DNA of 64,000 nucleotides from Clostridiaceae bacterium (GCA_012839865.1 DUMO01000055.1:1-64000), one strand, 5' to 3'; shown: positions 8,776-18,766, numbered from the stretch's first letter. Notes: generated by a model from the sequence alone, not told the origin. Program-made: numbers and translations.

Positions 8776-10527
8776 TTGAATTCGAAATTTTCTATGCTGA
8801 GAAGATTTGTATCTTATTACAGGCCACATATAAAGCTATTTGTAATTGATATGTCCTGTACCTTCACAGTAGCCGGAATTGACCTTCTGTTCCCGGTTGT
8901 TTCAAGATACATGCTTCAAAATGTCATTCCCCAGGGGAAAATCAATACTCTTGTAATTTTATTAGGTGTACTGGTATCTTTATATCTTTTGGTAACAGCT
9001 TTAAATTACATAGTAAGTTATTGGGGGCATGTAATAGGTGTCAGAATGGAATATGACATGCGCAGGGATTTATTTGCCCATCTTCAGACTTTGTCATTTA
9101 ATTTTTATGACAATACCCGGACCGGGCACCTGATGTCCAGAATGATAAATGACTTGAACCAGATAGCAGAGCTTGCCCATCACGGACCTGAGGATGTATT
9201 TTTGTCTGTAGTAATGCTAATAGGCTCATTTTTCATTTTACTGAGCATTGAATGGAGACTCTGCCTGATAATATTCCTGACTATACCTGTAATGTTGTGG
9301 TTCACCATAATAAAAAGGAAAAAAATGTCCCGGGCCTTCAAGGATGTACGGCTGAAGGTTGCAGATGTCAATGCGGACCTGGAAAACAGTCTTTCCGGTA
9401 TAAGGGTCTCAAAATCCTTTACAAATGAAAAATATGAAATGGATAAATTCAATGCCGGAAACAAAAGATTCAGGGACTCAAGAATTTCTGCATACCGTGT
9501 TATGGCTGAATTCTCAGCAGGCATGAATTTCTTTGCAAATATGCTCAATACGATTGTTATTGGCGTCGGAGGTTTTTTCGTATATTACAGGGTAATTGAC
9601 ATTGCCGATCTGATGGCTTTTGTGCTTTATATAAATATTGTTCTTCAGCCAATAAGGCGGCTTGCCAATTTTGCACAGCAATTTGAAGAGGCAATGGCTG
9701 GTTTTTCACGTTTTGTTGAAATCATGGATGAAAAGCCCCAGATTACTGACAGGGAAGGTGCTGTGGAAATTACCGATGTCAAAGGTGAAATCGAGTTCAG
9801 GAACGTATCATTTTCATACAACAACACTGAAAAGGTACTAAGCAATATCGATATAAAAGTCAAACCCGGCCAGACCCTTGCCCTTGTAGGGCCTTCCGGC
9901 GGAGGTAAAACAACACTCTGTCATCTTATACCCCGGTTTTATGACGTTGACAGCGGAGAAATCCTTATAGACGGGATTAATATACGGGATATAAAACTTA
10001 AATCCTTAAGATCAAATATCGGCCTTGTGCAGCAGGATGTGTTTATATTTTCAGGTACAATCAAGGACAACATCCTGTATGGCAGAATTGATGCCACAGA
10101 TGAGGAAGTTGAAGAAGCTGCAAAAAGGGCAAATATACATGACTTTATAGTCTCCCTTCCCGACGGGTATGACACCTATGTAGGTGAAAAAGGAATCAAG
10201 CTTTCAGGAGGACAAAAACAGCGTATATCAATAGCCCGGGTGTTCTTAAAGAATCCGCCAATCCTTATACTGGATGAAGCAACATCCTCCCTGGACAACG
10301 AGACCGAAATCAAAATACAGCATGCTCTGGATGAGTTGTCTAAAGGCAGGACAACACTGGTTATTGCCCACAGGCTTTCTACAATCAAGAATGCAGACGA
10401 AATATTGGTGCTTACAGAACATGGAATTACCGAGCAGGGCACTCATGAAGATCTGCTGGAAAAGAAAGGATTATACTACACTTTATATCAGGCCCAGTTC
10501 AAGGGCTATATACCTGAGACGGTTTAG
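8776..10527 (+). CDS. ABC exporter, fused permease and ATPase
   Basis: Half-size ABC exporter of MsbA/LmrA type, expected to act as a homodimer moving a hydrophobic substrate, drug or peptide out of the cell. Residues about 15-310 form the six-helix ABC membrane domain. The ATPase follows, with Walker A GPSGGGKTT, Q-loop VQQDVFIFSG, signature LSGGQKQR, Walker B ILILDEATSSLD and the H-loop AHRLST, all intact. A GTG at 8767 lies inside the AAGGTGA ribosome-binding site (8764-8770); the TTG at 8776, five bases after that site, is the better start. It stands alone behind its own terminator, so context gives no substrate. Confidence 0.9.
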   Translation: MNSKFSMLRRFVSYYRPHIKLFVIDMSCTFTVAGIDLLFPVVSRYMLQNVIPQGKINTLVILLGVLVSLYLLVTALNYIVSYWGHVIGVRMEYDMRRDLFAHLQTLSFNFYDNTRTGHLMSRMINDLNQIAELAHHGPEDVFLSVVMLIGSFFILLSIEWRLCLIIFLTIPVMLWFTIIKRKKMSRAFKDVRLKVADVNADLENSLSGIRVSKSFTNEKYEMDKFNAGNKRFRDSRISAYRVMAEFSAGMNFFANMLNTIVIGVGGFFVYYRVIDIADLMAFVLYINIVLQPIRRLANFAQQFEEAMAGFSRFVEIMDEKPQITDREGAVEITDVKGEIEFRNVSFSYNNTEKVLSNIDIKVKPGQTLALVGPSGGGKTTLCHLIPRFYDVDSGEILIDGINIRDIKLKSLRSNIGLVQQDVFIFSGTIKDNILYGRIDATDEEVEEAAKRANIHDFIVSLPDGYDTYVGEKGIKLSGGQKQRISIARVFLKNPPILILDEATSSLDNETEIKIQHALDELSKGRTTLVIAHRLSTIKNADEILVLTEHGITEQGTHEDLLEKKGLYYTLYQAQFKGYIPETV

Positions 10528-10568
10528 CCGCCGGATCAAAAATTCGAAGTTTTAAAACAGAAATTCAT

Positions 10569-10596
10569 AAGCCGGGTTGCATCCGGTTTATTTTTG
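10569..10596 (+). terminator. Intrinsic terminator of the ABC exporter gene
   Basis: AAGCCGG (10569-10575) pairs with CCGGTTT (10583-10589) around a 7-nt loop, followed by a T-rich tract. It lies 42 nt after the stop codon. Confidence 0.75.
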
Positions 10597-10710
10597 TATT
10601 GAGCCACCGGGACTGTTAAAAAAGGTGCAGCCGGTACGGATGCGCCCAACTCTTTCGATTTTATTCAGAGCAATCTGCAGTTTTTTTATCAAGGGCAATT
10701 GTTCATCAAA

Positions 10711-10741
10711 TATAAAAGGTGCAGCAAATATGGCGGCACCT
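10711..10741 (-). terminator. Probable terminator of the purL-fur operon
   Basis: On the minus strand AGGTGC (10736-10741) pairs with GCACCT (10717-10722), followed by TTTATATT. It lies about 60 nt beyond the stop of the Fur-family gene. Confidence 0.65.
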
Positions 10742-10798
10742 GATTTTAATTCCTATATTCATTTAAAATTCATTATCCTCGAAAATTTTTGCTAAACA

Positions 10799-11236
10799 CT
10801 ATTGCATCTGGCTTTTATGCTTGCATTCAGGACAATAGCCGAAAACCTCAAGGTTATGACCTGTAATATCAAACTCTGTTGTTTCTCTCAAGGATTTTTC
10901 AAGGCTTTTAAAAGGACATTCTCCTATGGGTATTACCTTTTTGCATTTCATACAAATCAAATGATGCCGGTGTTCAGGCCTGTTCATTTCAAAAGCGGAC
11001 ACATTTTCATTTGGAATATTAAGCTTTTTAATAATTCCCTTTGATACAAAAAGTTCCAATATCCTATATACTGTTGATAAATTTATATTTTCGTCCCTGC
11101 TCCTTAAAACATAATAAATTTGTTCTGCAGTTAAAAGCGTATCGGTGTTTTTAAGGAGATCGAAAACCATTGCTCTTTGTCTTGTATTCTTAATTCCCAA
11201 CCTGGAAAAGACAAGGCCTGATTCTTGTATTTTCAC
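10799..11236 (-). CDS. Fur-family metalloregulator
   Basis: Dimeric metal-responsive repressor of 145 residues, normal for the family. The N-terminal winged helix-turn-helix (about 10-85) includes the typical TRQRAMVFDLL and LSTVYRILE segments. The C-terminal dimerisation domain has HRHHLICMKCKK and CPECKHK, giving the two CxxC pairs of the structural zinc site. Whether it senses Fe (Fur), Zn (Zur) or peroxide (PerR) cannot be decided. Start is a GTG at 11236 behind GGAGAGGG. It begins 16 nt after purL, apparently in the same transcript. A Fur-type box precedes the ZIP transporter gene at about 33.8 kb, a possible but unproven target. Confidence 0.88.
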   Translation of the reverse strand: MKIQESGLVFSRLGIKNTRQRAMVFDLLKNTDTLLTAEQIYYVLRSRDENINLSTVYRILELFVSKGIIKKLNIPNENVSAFEMNRPEHRHHLICMKCKKVIPIGECPFKSLEKSLRETTEFDITGHNLEVFGYCPECKHKSQMQ

Positions 11237-11252
11237 ATAACCCTCTCCAATA

Positions 11253-14200
11253 TTATTTAAAGTACTCTACACCTGATTCAAATATCTTCTGATCCTTTTC
11301 CCCGGGAACATTAATCGCTACATTTGTTCCTTTTCTTTCAGAATGACCCATCTTGCCCAAAACTCTTCCATCAGGGCTTGTAATTCCTTCAATCGCCCAT
11401 ACCGAGCCGTTGGGATTATAGCGAATGTCATAAGTCGGATTTCCATCCGGGTCTACATATTGGGTTGCTATTTGGCCATTTTCACATAGTTGTCGCAAAA
11501 CATCATCATTTGCAACGAACCTGCCTTCCCCGTGAGAAACAGGAATAGTATGAATATCTCCGACATTTACCTTCCACAACCATGGAGAAAGGTTGGAAAC
11601 AATTTTCGTATTGACCATGCAGGATACATGCCTTCCCAACGTGTTGAATGTAAGAGTCGAACTGTCATTGTCTATATCAAGTATCTCGCCATAGGGAACC
11701 AGACCTACCTTGATAAGTGCCTGAAAACCGTTGCAGATGCCAAGTATCAATCCATCCCTTTGCCTGAGAAGCCTCATTACGGCCTCCTTCACATATTCAT
11801 TTCTGAAAGCGGTTGCAATAAACTTGCCGGACCCGTCAGGCTCGTCTCCTCCGCTGAAACCTCCAGGTATCATAATCATCTGGGAGTCGTTGATTTTTTC
11901 CACCATTGCCTTTATGGACTCTTCTATATCTTTTTGTGTCAGGTTTCTTACAACCATTATATCCGTCAGAGCACCGGCTTTCTCAAAAGCTTTAACTGTA
12001 TCATATTCACAATTGGTTCCCGGAAATACAGGAATAAACACCCTTGGTTTTGCAATTGAAGTTGCTTTTTTATACTGTGGTTTTTTATCAAATATATAAT
12101 TGTCTTTGTACGTTCTTGTTTCATTGACCCTGGTGGGGAAAATTTTCTCAAGAGGCTTCTCCCATGCCAAAATGGCATCGTTCAACGGGATTTCCACGCT
12201 GTTTACCTTAATACCGGGGTTGTTGGTAGTCATTCCAATATTAATATAATCAAGCCCTTCAAACAATTCATCAATTTTTTCGTCTCCTGCCACTTCCAAT
12301 AAAATTGAGCCAATGTCAGGAACAAACAGGTTTTTGCTTTCAAATTCAGCGGCAAACTCAAATCCCAATTTGTTTCCGAAACACATTTTGCTTACAGCTT
12401 CAGCAATTCCGCCTTCTTTTATGGTCGAAGCTGCCAAAATCTTTCCTTTGGAACACAAATCAAAAATGCGCCTGTAGTTTTTCTCAAGCTGTTCAAAGTC
12501 TGGCATATCATATTTGTCCCTGGACAATGGCAGTAAGACCGCTTTGCTCCCTGCTTTTTTGAATTCCGCCGAAACAACATTCCTTACATCCACCATGTCT
12601 ACCGCAAAAGAAACTAATGTAGGCGGTACGTTCAGGTCCATAAAAGTGCCTGACATACTGTCTTTTCCGCCAATTGCCGGTATCTTAAGGGTCTTTTGGA
12701 CAGTAAGGGCTCCTAGCAGGGCACTGAATGGCTTGCCCCATTTAACAGGGTCTTTGCCCAACTTCTCAAAATACTCCTGCAATGAAAGCCTTATTTTCTT
12801 GTAGTTTCCGCCCATTGCAGCAATTTTGGCTATAGAATGTACAATTGCATATACCGCACCGTGAAAAGGACTCCATTTTGCAATTGATGGTATATAGCCG
12901 AAGCTCATAAGTGTTCCTGAGGTGGTATCACCTTCAAGCAATGGGATTTTAGCAGCCATGCCCTCCTGGGGAGAAAGCTGGTATTTACCTCCAAAGGGCA
13001 TTAATACCGTGCCTGCGCCTATTGTACTGTCAAACATCTCCACAAGGCCTTTTTGGCTGCATACATTCAACCTCTCCAGGTTTTTAATCCATGCTGTTTT
13101 TAAATCATTGACATATGGTTCAACTTCAGGTGCAATCTTACTGAACACGCTTTCTTCCCTTGCAGGGCTTTTATATGAAACTTTTGTTTTTTGTCGTACA
13201 CCGTTTGTATCAAGGAATTCACGGCTGATATTTACAATGGGTTTACCCCTCCAGTACATCACCAGCCTGGGATTTGATGAAACTTCGGCAACCTTGGTAG
13301 CCTCCAGGTTTTCAAGCATAGCTTCTCTTATGAACTCTTCCATATCGGATCTGGACACAAGAACTGCCATACGTTCCTGGGATTCGGAAATGGCAAGTTC
13401 TGTTCCATCCAGGCCTTCATATTTTTTGGGTACTGCATCAAGATTGATAACAAGGCCTTCCGCAAGTTCCCCAATTGCAACAGAAACCCCGCCTGCCCCA
13501 AAGTCATTGCACTTTTTGATCATTCTGCTCACTTCGGGTTTTCTGAATAATCTTTGAATCTTTCTTTCAGTCAGCGGGTTACCCTTTTGAACTTCGGAAC
13601 CGCAGGAAATCAATGATTCTTCGGTATGCTCCTTGGATGAGCCGGTGGCTCCCCCACATCCGTCTCTTCCCGTTCTTCCGCCAAGTAATATAACGACATC
13701 ACCCGGTACAGGCTTTTCCCTTTTCACATTTTTCCTTGGTGCAGCGCCGATAACCGCACCTACTTCCATTCTTTTTGCAACAAATCCTTCGTCATATACT
13801 TCAGCAACCTGGCCGGTGGCAAGACCAATCTGATTTCCATAGGAACTATATCCTGCTGCAGCACCGGTTGTTATTTTCCTTTGGGGAAGCTTGCCGGGCA
13901 AAGTATCTGCAACACTGGTCCTTGGATCTCCGCAGCCTGTCACACGCATTGCCTGATATACATAGGACCTTCCTGACAAAGGATCCCTTATCGCACCTCC
14001 AAGGCAGGTGGCTGCCCCTCCAAAGGGCTCGATTTCTGTCGGATGGTTGTGGGTTTCATTCTTGAACATTACAAGCCATTCTTCATTTTTTCCGTCAACA
14101 TCCACATTTACGATTATGCTGCATGCATTTATTTCGTCGGAGATTTCAAGATCATCCAAAAGCCCCTTCTTCCGGAGTTCTTTCATACCCATTACGGCAA

Positions 14201-15032
14201 TGTCCATAAGGCAGATGTTTTTCTTGTTTTCTCCGTAAACATACTCTCTTGAATCAAGATAGCTTTCGTAGGCAGACTTGACAATACTGCTGTAATCACC
14301 GTCATCAAACTCAACATCAATGATGTCGGTTTGAAAAGTAGTATGCCTGCAATGGTCCGACCAATAGGTATCCAGAACCTTAAGCTCTGTTATTGTAGGG
14401 TTGCGCTTTTCAGTGTTTTTAAAATACTGCCTGCAAAATTCAATATCTTCATAAGACATGGCAAACCCCATTTTTTTGTGAAATTCGGAAAGCTCTTCAG
14501 AAGACATGTCAATAAAACCTTCGATAACCTCTACATCCGGTGGAGTAACAAAAACGGAAGTCAAGGTATAAGGTTTTTCAAGGGAAGCTTCCCTTGACTC
14601 AACGGGATTAATGCAGTAGTCCTTTATTTTCTTCACATCTTCACCGGACAAATTACCTGAAAGGACAATAAGCTGTGCCACTTTTATTTCCGGTTTGTCC
14701 TTTTGGGTCAATATCTGTATGCATTGAGCTGCAGAATCAGCTCTCTGGTCGTATTGGCCTGGCAGATATTCTATGGCAAATACTTTTTCGTTGCTGCTGA
14801 AAGTAATATTTTCATCATATACAATGTCTACATTAGGCTCGGATAAAATGGTATTTTTCGCAGTTTCGTATTCATCATCGGAAAGACCTTCAATGTCATA
14901 TCTGTTAATTATCCTTAGCGATTCCAGACCTGTTATTCCAAGATTGATTTTAAAATCATGCAGGAAGTGTTCCGCCTGGACGGCATATTCTCTTCTCTTT
15001 TCAACAAATACTCTTCTAACCTTTTGTACCAT
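11253..15032 (-). CDS. purL: Phosphoribosylformylglycinamidine synthase, large single-chain form
   Basis: Converts FGAR, glutamine and ATP to FGAM, the fourth step of de novo purine synthesis. The 1259-residue chain is the fused form: an N-terminal PurS-like part, two AIRS-like ATP-binding halves in the middle (for example FKNETHNHPTEIEPFGGAATCLGG), and a C-terminal class I glutamine amidotransferase with FPGTNCEYD, the nucleophile elbow LGICNGFQ and SHGEGRF. An in-frame TTG at 15065 is rejected: the ATG at 15032 is preceded by GAGGAG at good spacing. The Fur-family gene follows 16 nt later. The gene is separate from any pur cluster in this window, and no purine riboswitch was recognised upstream. 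Confidence 0.96.
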   Translation of the reverse strand: MVQKVRRVFVEKRREYAVQAEHFLHDFKINLGITGLESLRIINRYDIEGLSDDEYETAKNTILSEPNVDIVYDENITFSSNEKVFAIEYLPGQYDQRADSAAQCIQILTQKDKPEIKVAQLIVLSGNLSGEDVKKIKDYCINPVESREASLEKPYTLTSVFVTPPDVEVIEGFIDMSSEELSEFHKKMGFAMSYEDIEFCRQYFKNTEKRNPTITELKVLDTYWSDHCRHTTFQTDIIDVEFDDGDYSSIVKSAYESYLDSREYVYGENKKNICLMDIAVMGMKELRKKGLLDDLEISDEINACSIIVNVDVDGKNEEWLVMFKNETHNHPTEIEPFGGAATCLGGAIRDPLSGRSYVYQAMRVTGCGDPRTSVADTLPGKLPQRKITTGAAAGYSSYGNQIGLATGQVAEVYDEGFVAKRMEVGAVIGAAPRKNVKREKPVPGDVVILLGGRTGRDGCGGATGSSKEHTEESLISCGSEVQKGNPLTERKIQRLFRKPEVSRMIKKCNDFGAGGVSVAIGELAEGLVINLDAVPKKYEGLDGTELAISESQERMAVLVSRSDMEEFIREAMLENLEATKVAEVSSNPRLVMYWRGKPIVNISREFLDTNGVRQKTKVSYKSPAREESVFSKIAPEVEPYVNDLKTAWIKNLERLNVCSQKGLVEMFDSTIGAGTVLMPFGGKYQLSPQEGMAAKIPLLEGDTTSGTLMSFGYIPSIAKWSPFHGAVYAIVHSIAKIAAMGGNYKKIRLSLQEYFEKLGKDPVKWGKPFSALLGALTVQKTLKIPAIGGKDSMSGTFMDLNVPPTLVSFAVDMVDVRNVVSAEFKKAGSKAVLLPLSRDKYDMPDFEQLEKNYRRIFDLCSKGKILAASTIKEGGIAEAVSKMCFGNKLGFEFAAEFESKNLFVPDIGSILLEVAGDEKIDELFEGLDYINIGMTTNNPGIKVNSVEIPLNDAILAWEKPLEKIFPTRVNETRTYKDNYIFDKKPQYKKATSIAKPRVFIPVFPGTNCEYDTVKAFEKAGALTDIMVVRNLTQKDIEESIKAMVEKINDSQMIMIPGGFSGGDEPDGSGKFIATAFRNEYVKEAVMRLLRQRDGLILGICNGFQALIKVGLVPYGEILDIDNDSSTLTFNTLGRHVSCMVNTKIVSNLSPWLWKVNVGDIHTIPVSHGEGRFVANDDVLRQLCENGQIATQYVDPDGNPTYDIRYNPNGSVWAIEGITSPDGRVLGKMGHSERKGTNVAINVPGEKDQKIFESGVEYFK

Positions 15033-15582
15033 CTCTGTTTCTCCTCGAAATTTAAATTTATTCAATATAATTATGGTTGAATTTTAACCTCAATTCACCA
15101 TGAAATTTCAAAATTCGGATTTGAATTTATAATGTTGAAATTTTAATAGTATTTTGTCAAAGTATTTTTTTTACTTACTTATTATAATATTATACATGAA
15201 ATATGTAAAACTAATATTTCTATTCTTTATTTGATTTTTTCTACTGTTTATTCTCCTCCTCTTTTTCTTCCAGGGATCACTTGGGCAACAAATTACAACC
15301 AAAAGCGGTTCTTTGAGTTCTTTCTTTCGCATGTTGATCAGTTGGTGTTTTCTTTGCCTTTTCCAGAGGTATTTTCCTCTGATTTTCCATCATACATGTG
15401 AACATGCCAGGGACCAGAAGAACCGTCCCCCTGGGCCCACCTCTTCACACCTCGTTTAATTGAATTTAATTGAAATTAATTGTTGATAATATAGGATTAG
15501 TGGTATATAATTATCAATGTTTGTTGAATGTTAAGCTTTTTTAAGCGATAAAGCCAAAAAAATTTCGAAGAAGGTGTTTTCC
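15033..15582. other. Divergent intergenic stretch purL / methyltransferase operon
   Basis: No gene is supported in these 550 bases. Apart from the REP-like element it is AT-rich, with short direct repeats of TTTAATTGAA type at about 15457-15482. No SAM, SAH or purine riboswitch signature was recognised on either strand. Confidence 0.55.
15410..15435. repeat. Isolated REP-like element, inverted relative to the 2.3-kb copies
   Basis: Read on the minus strand this is CCCAGGGGGACGGTTCTTCT followed by GGTCCC, the same signature as the 37-bp repeats near 2.3 kb. It is a single copy in the divergent gap between purL and the methyltransferase fusion gene. Confidence 0.7.
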
Positions 15583-16380
15583 ATGGAAAAGGAAATACTG
15601 ACCCTTGAAGAAGCTGCCGAATTGTTCGGTGTCAGTGTCAAAACCTTTATAAAGCTTCTCAAGGAGGAGACCATACCGGCAAGAAAGATCGGCCGTGAAT
15701 GGCGTTTCAGCAGAAAAGCACTGATTGAGTGGCTTTCATCCGGCAATTCCCAGGACTATTCCTCCAGTGAAAAGGATGTAAAAGACTTTTTCGATAATGT
15801 TGCCCCGGAATGGGAGAAAATCAGGGAAAACTTATATGATGAGTCGATAAAAGACAAACTAATAAATATTAACATTTTAGATAAAGATAAGATTGTTGTT
15901 GACCTGGGAGCAGGTGATGGTTTTATATCCCGGTCGGTTTCGGGTTACGTAAAAAAAGTCATTGCAGTCGACCTGTCTTCCGAGATGTTAAAGCAGTTGA
16001 ACATTAAAGCCCGCTCAAGTGGTATTAACAATATTGAAACAATCGAAGGTGACGGATTGGATTTGCCCCTTGAGGATTCTTCGGTTGATGTTGTTTGCGC
16101 AAATATGTTCCTTCATCATATAGACAGTCCGGAACTTGCAATAAGGGAAATGCACCGGGTTCTGAAACCTTGTGGGATGGTTTATATAGCAGATTTTCAT
16201 GAGCACAGCAATATTGAACTGACCAGGAAAATGCATGATATATGGCCAGGCTTCAAAAGCAACGAAATCACTGCATGGTTTGGCAAAAACGGTTTTAAGA
16301 ACATACAGATTGATTCACTGATTAATGATAAACAGTCAAAAGACAAAATAGGTATTTTTACTCTTACAGCAGTGAAATAA
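15583..16380 (+). CDS. Excisionase-type DNA-binding domain fused to a SAM-dependent methyltransferase
   Basis: A 265-residue two-domain protein. Residues about 1-55 are an excisionase/MerR-like helix-turn-helix (LTLEEAAELFGVSVKTFIKLLKEETIPARKIGREWRF). After a short linker, the rest is a class I Rossmann methyltransferase with motif I VVDLGAGDGFISR, the acidic loop AVDLSSEM, and a motif IV/post region ANMFLHHIDSPELAIREMHRVLKP, as in small-molecule methyltransferases of the UbiE/Methyltransf_11 type. The next two genes handle S-adenosylhomocysteine and adenosine, so the domain may methylate a substrate or sense SAM/SAH to control the operon; both are inference. The ATG at 15583 follows AAGGTG at 6-nt spacing; an upstream GTG overlaps that site and was rejected. 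Confidence 0.85.
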   Translation: MEKEILTLEEAAELFGVSVKTFIKLLKEETIPARKIGREWRFSRKALIEWLSSGNSQDYSSSEKDVKDFFDNVAPEWEKIRENLYDESIKDKLININILDKDKIVVDLGAGDGFISRSVSGYVKKVIAVDLSSEMLKQLNIKARSSGINNIETIEGDGLDLPLEDSSVDVVCANMFLHHIDSPELAIREMHRVLKPCGMVYIADFHEHSNIELTRKMHDIWPGFKSNEITAWFGKNGFKNIQIDSLINDKQSKDKIGIFTLTAVK

Positions 16381-16512
16381 GACTTTCGATTTCAAACTGC
16401 GCCATGGAGAAATGTAGCGGTCAGTTTGGCCGGATGAAACATACTCCAAAAACCATGAACATTTAATTTCACAAAGGGTCAAAGCTTTTATTAATTTTTT
16501 ATGGAGGTACTG

Positions 16513-17457
16513 ATGAAAAAGAATAAAATACTTGTATTAGGTTCAATTGCATTTGACCATATCATGGAGTTCCCGGGCTTTTTTAAAGAGCATATTGTAG
16601 CGGACAAACTAGATACATTGAATATCAGTTTTCTGGCGGACAGTTTTACCAGGATGCGTGGCGGAACCGCACCCAATATTGCCTACAGCATGGCATTGCT
16701 GGATCTTAATCCAGCTATTGTCGGAACCTGTGGTAAAGATTTTGCCGAATATAAAAACTGGCTTGAAAACAACCATGTGGATACATCCTACATAAAGGTT
16801 CTGGAAGATGATTATACCGCTTCCTGTTTTATAACTACCGACAAAGCACATAATCAGATTACGGTATTTTATCCTGGTGCCATGTCAAGGGATCCTGAGA
16901 TTTCATTAAAGGAACTGGACCTTGAGGGCGTGCAAATGGCGGTGATTGCACCGACAGAACCGCAAGCCATGGCAAAATGGGCCAGCGAATGTGCAGAGCT
17001 TGGCATTCCCTATTTGTATGACCCCGGAATGCAGATTCCCAGACTGCCGGAAGATGTTTTGATATCCGGAATAAAAGGAGCAAAAATAGTTATCTTCAAT
17101 GAATATGAATATGCAATGCTGAGTGAAAAAACCAAACTGACCTATGACGACATATTGAAAAGTGTTGATTTGTTTGTAGTGACCCTCGGTGAGAATGGCT
17201 CAGTTCTCAGAACAAAAACAGAAACCGCAGTTGTTGCCGCGGCCAAAGCTTATAATGTAGTAGATCCCACAGGTTGCGGAGATGCATACAGAGCCGGGCT
17301 TCTGAAAGGGTATTTTGAGGGTGCTTCCATAGAAACAGCCGGCAAATACGCAAGCATATCTGCAGTTTATGCGGTTGAACACAAGGGAGCAACCGAACAC
17401 AAGTATACTATGGAAGAATTTTATGAAAGATATAGATTAAACTATGGAGGTAATTAA
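16513..17457 (+). CDS. PfkB-family sugar/nucleoside kinase, probable adenosine kinase
   Basis: Ribokinase-fold kinase of 314 residues. The N-terminal half holds the substrate-binding region (LGSIAFDHIMEFPG; GGTAPNIAYSMALL), and the C-terminal signature DPTGCGDAYRAGLL carries the catalytic Asp and anion-hole glycines. PfkB proteins phosphorylate sugars or nucleosides. The gene lies directly before ahcY, with 1 nt between stop and next start, so conversion of AhcY-derived adenosine to AMP is the most economical role. This is inferred from context, since the fold alone does not separate adenosine from sugar kinases. An upstream ATG at 16501 overlaps the GGAGG site and was rejected. Confidence 0.85.
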   Translation: MKKNKILVLGSIAFDHIMEFPGFFKEHIVADKLDTLNISFLADSFTRMRGGTAPNIAYSMALLDLNPAIVGTCGKDFAEYKNWLENNHVDTSYIKVLEDDYTASCFITTDKAHNQITVFYPGAMSRDPEISLKELDLEGVQMAVIAPTEPQAMAKWASECAELGIPYLYDPGMQIPRLPEDVLISGIKGAKIVIFNEYEYAMLSEKTKLTYDDILKSVDLFVVTLGENGSVLRTKTETAVVAAAKAYNVVDPTGCGDAYRAGLLKGYFEGASIETAGKYASISAVYAVEHKGATEHKYTMEEFYERYRLNYGGN

Positions 17458-17458
17458 T

Positions 17459-18721
17459 ATGATAAAATGTGACATTAAGGACAAATCACTGGCTCCAAGA
17501 GGGAAACTCAGAATTGAATGGGCCGACAACCAAATGCCGGTGTTGAAGCTTATACGGGAAAGGTTTATAAAGGAAAAACCATTGAAAGGCATAAAGATGT
17601 CATGTTGTCTGCACATTACAACTGAAACTGCCAATCTTGCAAGAACCCTGAAAGACGGGGGCGCAGATGTTGTACTGTGTGCTTCCAATCCTTTGTCAAC
17701 CCAGGATGATGTAGCAGCTTCACTTGTTGTGGATTATGGCATTCCGGTCTTTGCCATCAAAGGAGAAGACAGGGACACTTATTACAAGCATCTGATATCC
17801 GCCATCATGCATGAACCGGTAATAACAATGGATGATGGAGCTGACCTGGTAGGTCTTCTTCACAAGGACTACAGTCAAACCCATCTTAGAAATGTTATCG
17901 GAGGAACCGAGGAAACCACAACCGGAGTAATAAGGCTGAAAAGCATGGAAAAAGACAAGGCTTTAAGATTTCCTATAATTGCAGTCAATGAATCTGACAC
18001 AAAGCATCTTTTTGACAACAGGTACGGAACCGGACAAAGCACTGTTGACGGACTGCTTAGGGCAACAAATATTTTGATTTGCGGAAAAGTTTTTGTTGTG
18101 GCAGGTTATGGATGGTGCGGCAAGGGTGTTGCCATGAGGGCAAAAGGCATGGGTGCAGATGTCGTTGTTACCGAAGTTGATCCCATAAGAGCTCTTGAAG
18201 CTGCCATGGACGGCTTCAGGGTTATGAAGCTGGAACAGGTCATGCCCTATGCTGATATAGTTATTACAGTTACCGGCAATTTGAATGTAGTTGATGAAAA
18301 GCACCTGAAGCTTGCCAAAAACGGCTGTATAATTGCAAATTCCGGCCACTTCAACGATGAAATCAACATTGCAGCCCTTGAAAAACTTTCGCTTTCAAAG
18401 CGGACGGTTCGGGATTTTGTAGTTGAGTATACTCTCAGCAATAGTAAAAAGATTTTTCTTCTTGCCGACGGAAGGCTTCTGAATCTTTCAGCAGCTGAAG
18501 GCCACCCTGCCATTGTTATGGATATGAGCTTTGCAAACCAGGCGCTGGGTGCCGAATACATGGTGAAAAACGCAAAAAACATGGAAAACAAGGTTTATGT
18601 CATCCCTAAGGAAATTGACATGGAAATCGCCAGACTGAAACTCAATTCCATGAATATTGCAATTGATGACCTGACAGATGAGCAAATAAAATACCTTTCT
18701 TCCTGGCAGAGCGGAACCTGA
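17459..18721 (+). CDS. ahcY: Adenosylhomocysteinase
   Basis: NAD-dependent hydrolysis of S-adenosylhomocysteine to adenosine and homocysteine, which relieves product inhibition of methyltransferases. At 420 residues it is the shorter, Thermotoga-like type without the long insertion of eukaryotic enzymes. The substrate region GGTEETTTGVIRLKSME and the NAD-binding motif GYGWCGKGVAMRAKGMGADVVVTEVDP are intact, and it ends YLSSWQSGT. The start ATG at 17459 follows GGAGG at the end of the kinase gene, which supports translational coupling. A strong terminator follows, so the three genes form one operon. Confidence 0.96.
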   Translation: MIKCDIKDKSLAPRGKLRIEWADNQMPVLKLIRERFIKEKPLKGIKMSCCLHITTETANLARTLKDGGADVVLCASNPLSTQDDVAASLVVDYGIPVFAIKGEDRDTYYKHLISAIMHEPVITMDDGADLVGLLHKDYSQTHLRNVIGGTEETTTGVIRLKSMEKDKALRFPIIAVNESDTKHLFDNRYGTGQSTVDGLLRATNILICGKVFVVAGYGWCGKGVAMRAKGMGADVVVTEVDPIRALEAAMDGFRVMKLEQVMPYADIVITVTGNLNVVDEKHLKLAKNGCIIANSGHFNDEINIAALEKLSLSKRTVRDFVVEYTLSNSKKIFLLADGRLLNLSAAEGHPAIVMDMSFANQALGAEYMVKNAKNMENKVYVIPKEIDMEIARLKLNSMNIAIDDLTDEQIKYLSSWQSGT

Positions 18722-18766
18722 TTGCAAGCTTTTTAAAGAAGTGCAGTTTCAAAATAATTTCTAAAA

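Noticed and set aside
12922-13557. A 211-codon open frame on the plus strand
   Set aside because: It lies wholly antisense to purL, whose protein sequence is fully conserved in family motifs; no ribosome-binding site or domain was seen.
15033-15582. SAM, SAH or purine riboswitch between purL and the ahcY operon
   Set aside because: None of the conserved blocks of those classes could be found on either strand.
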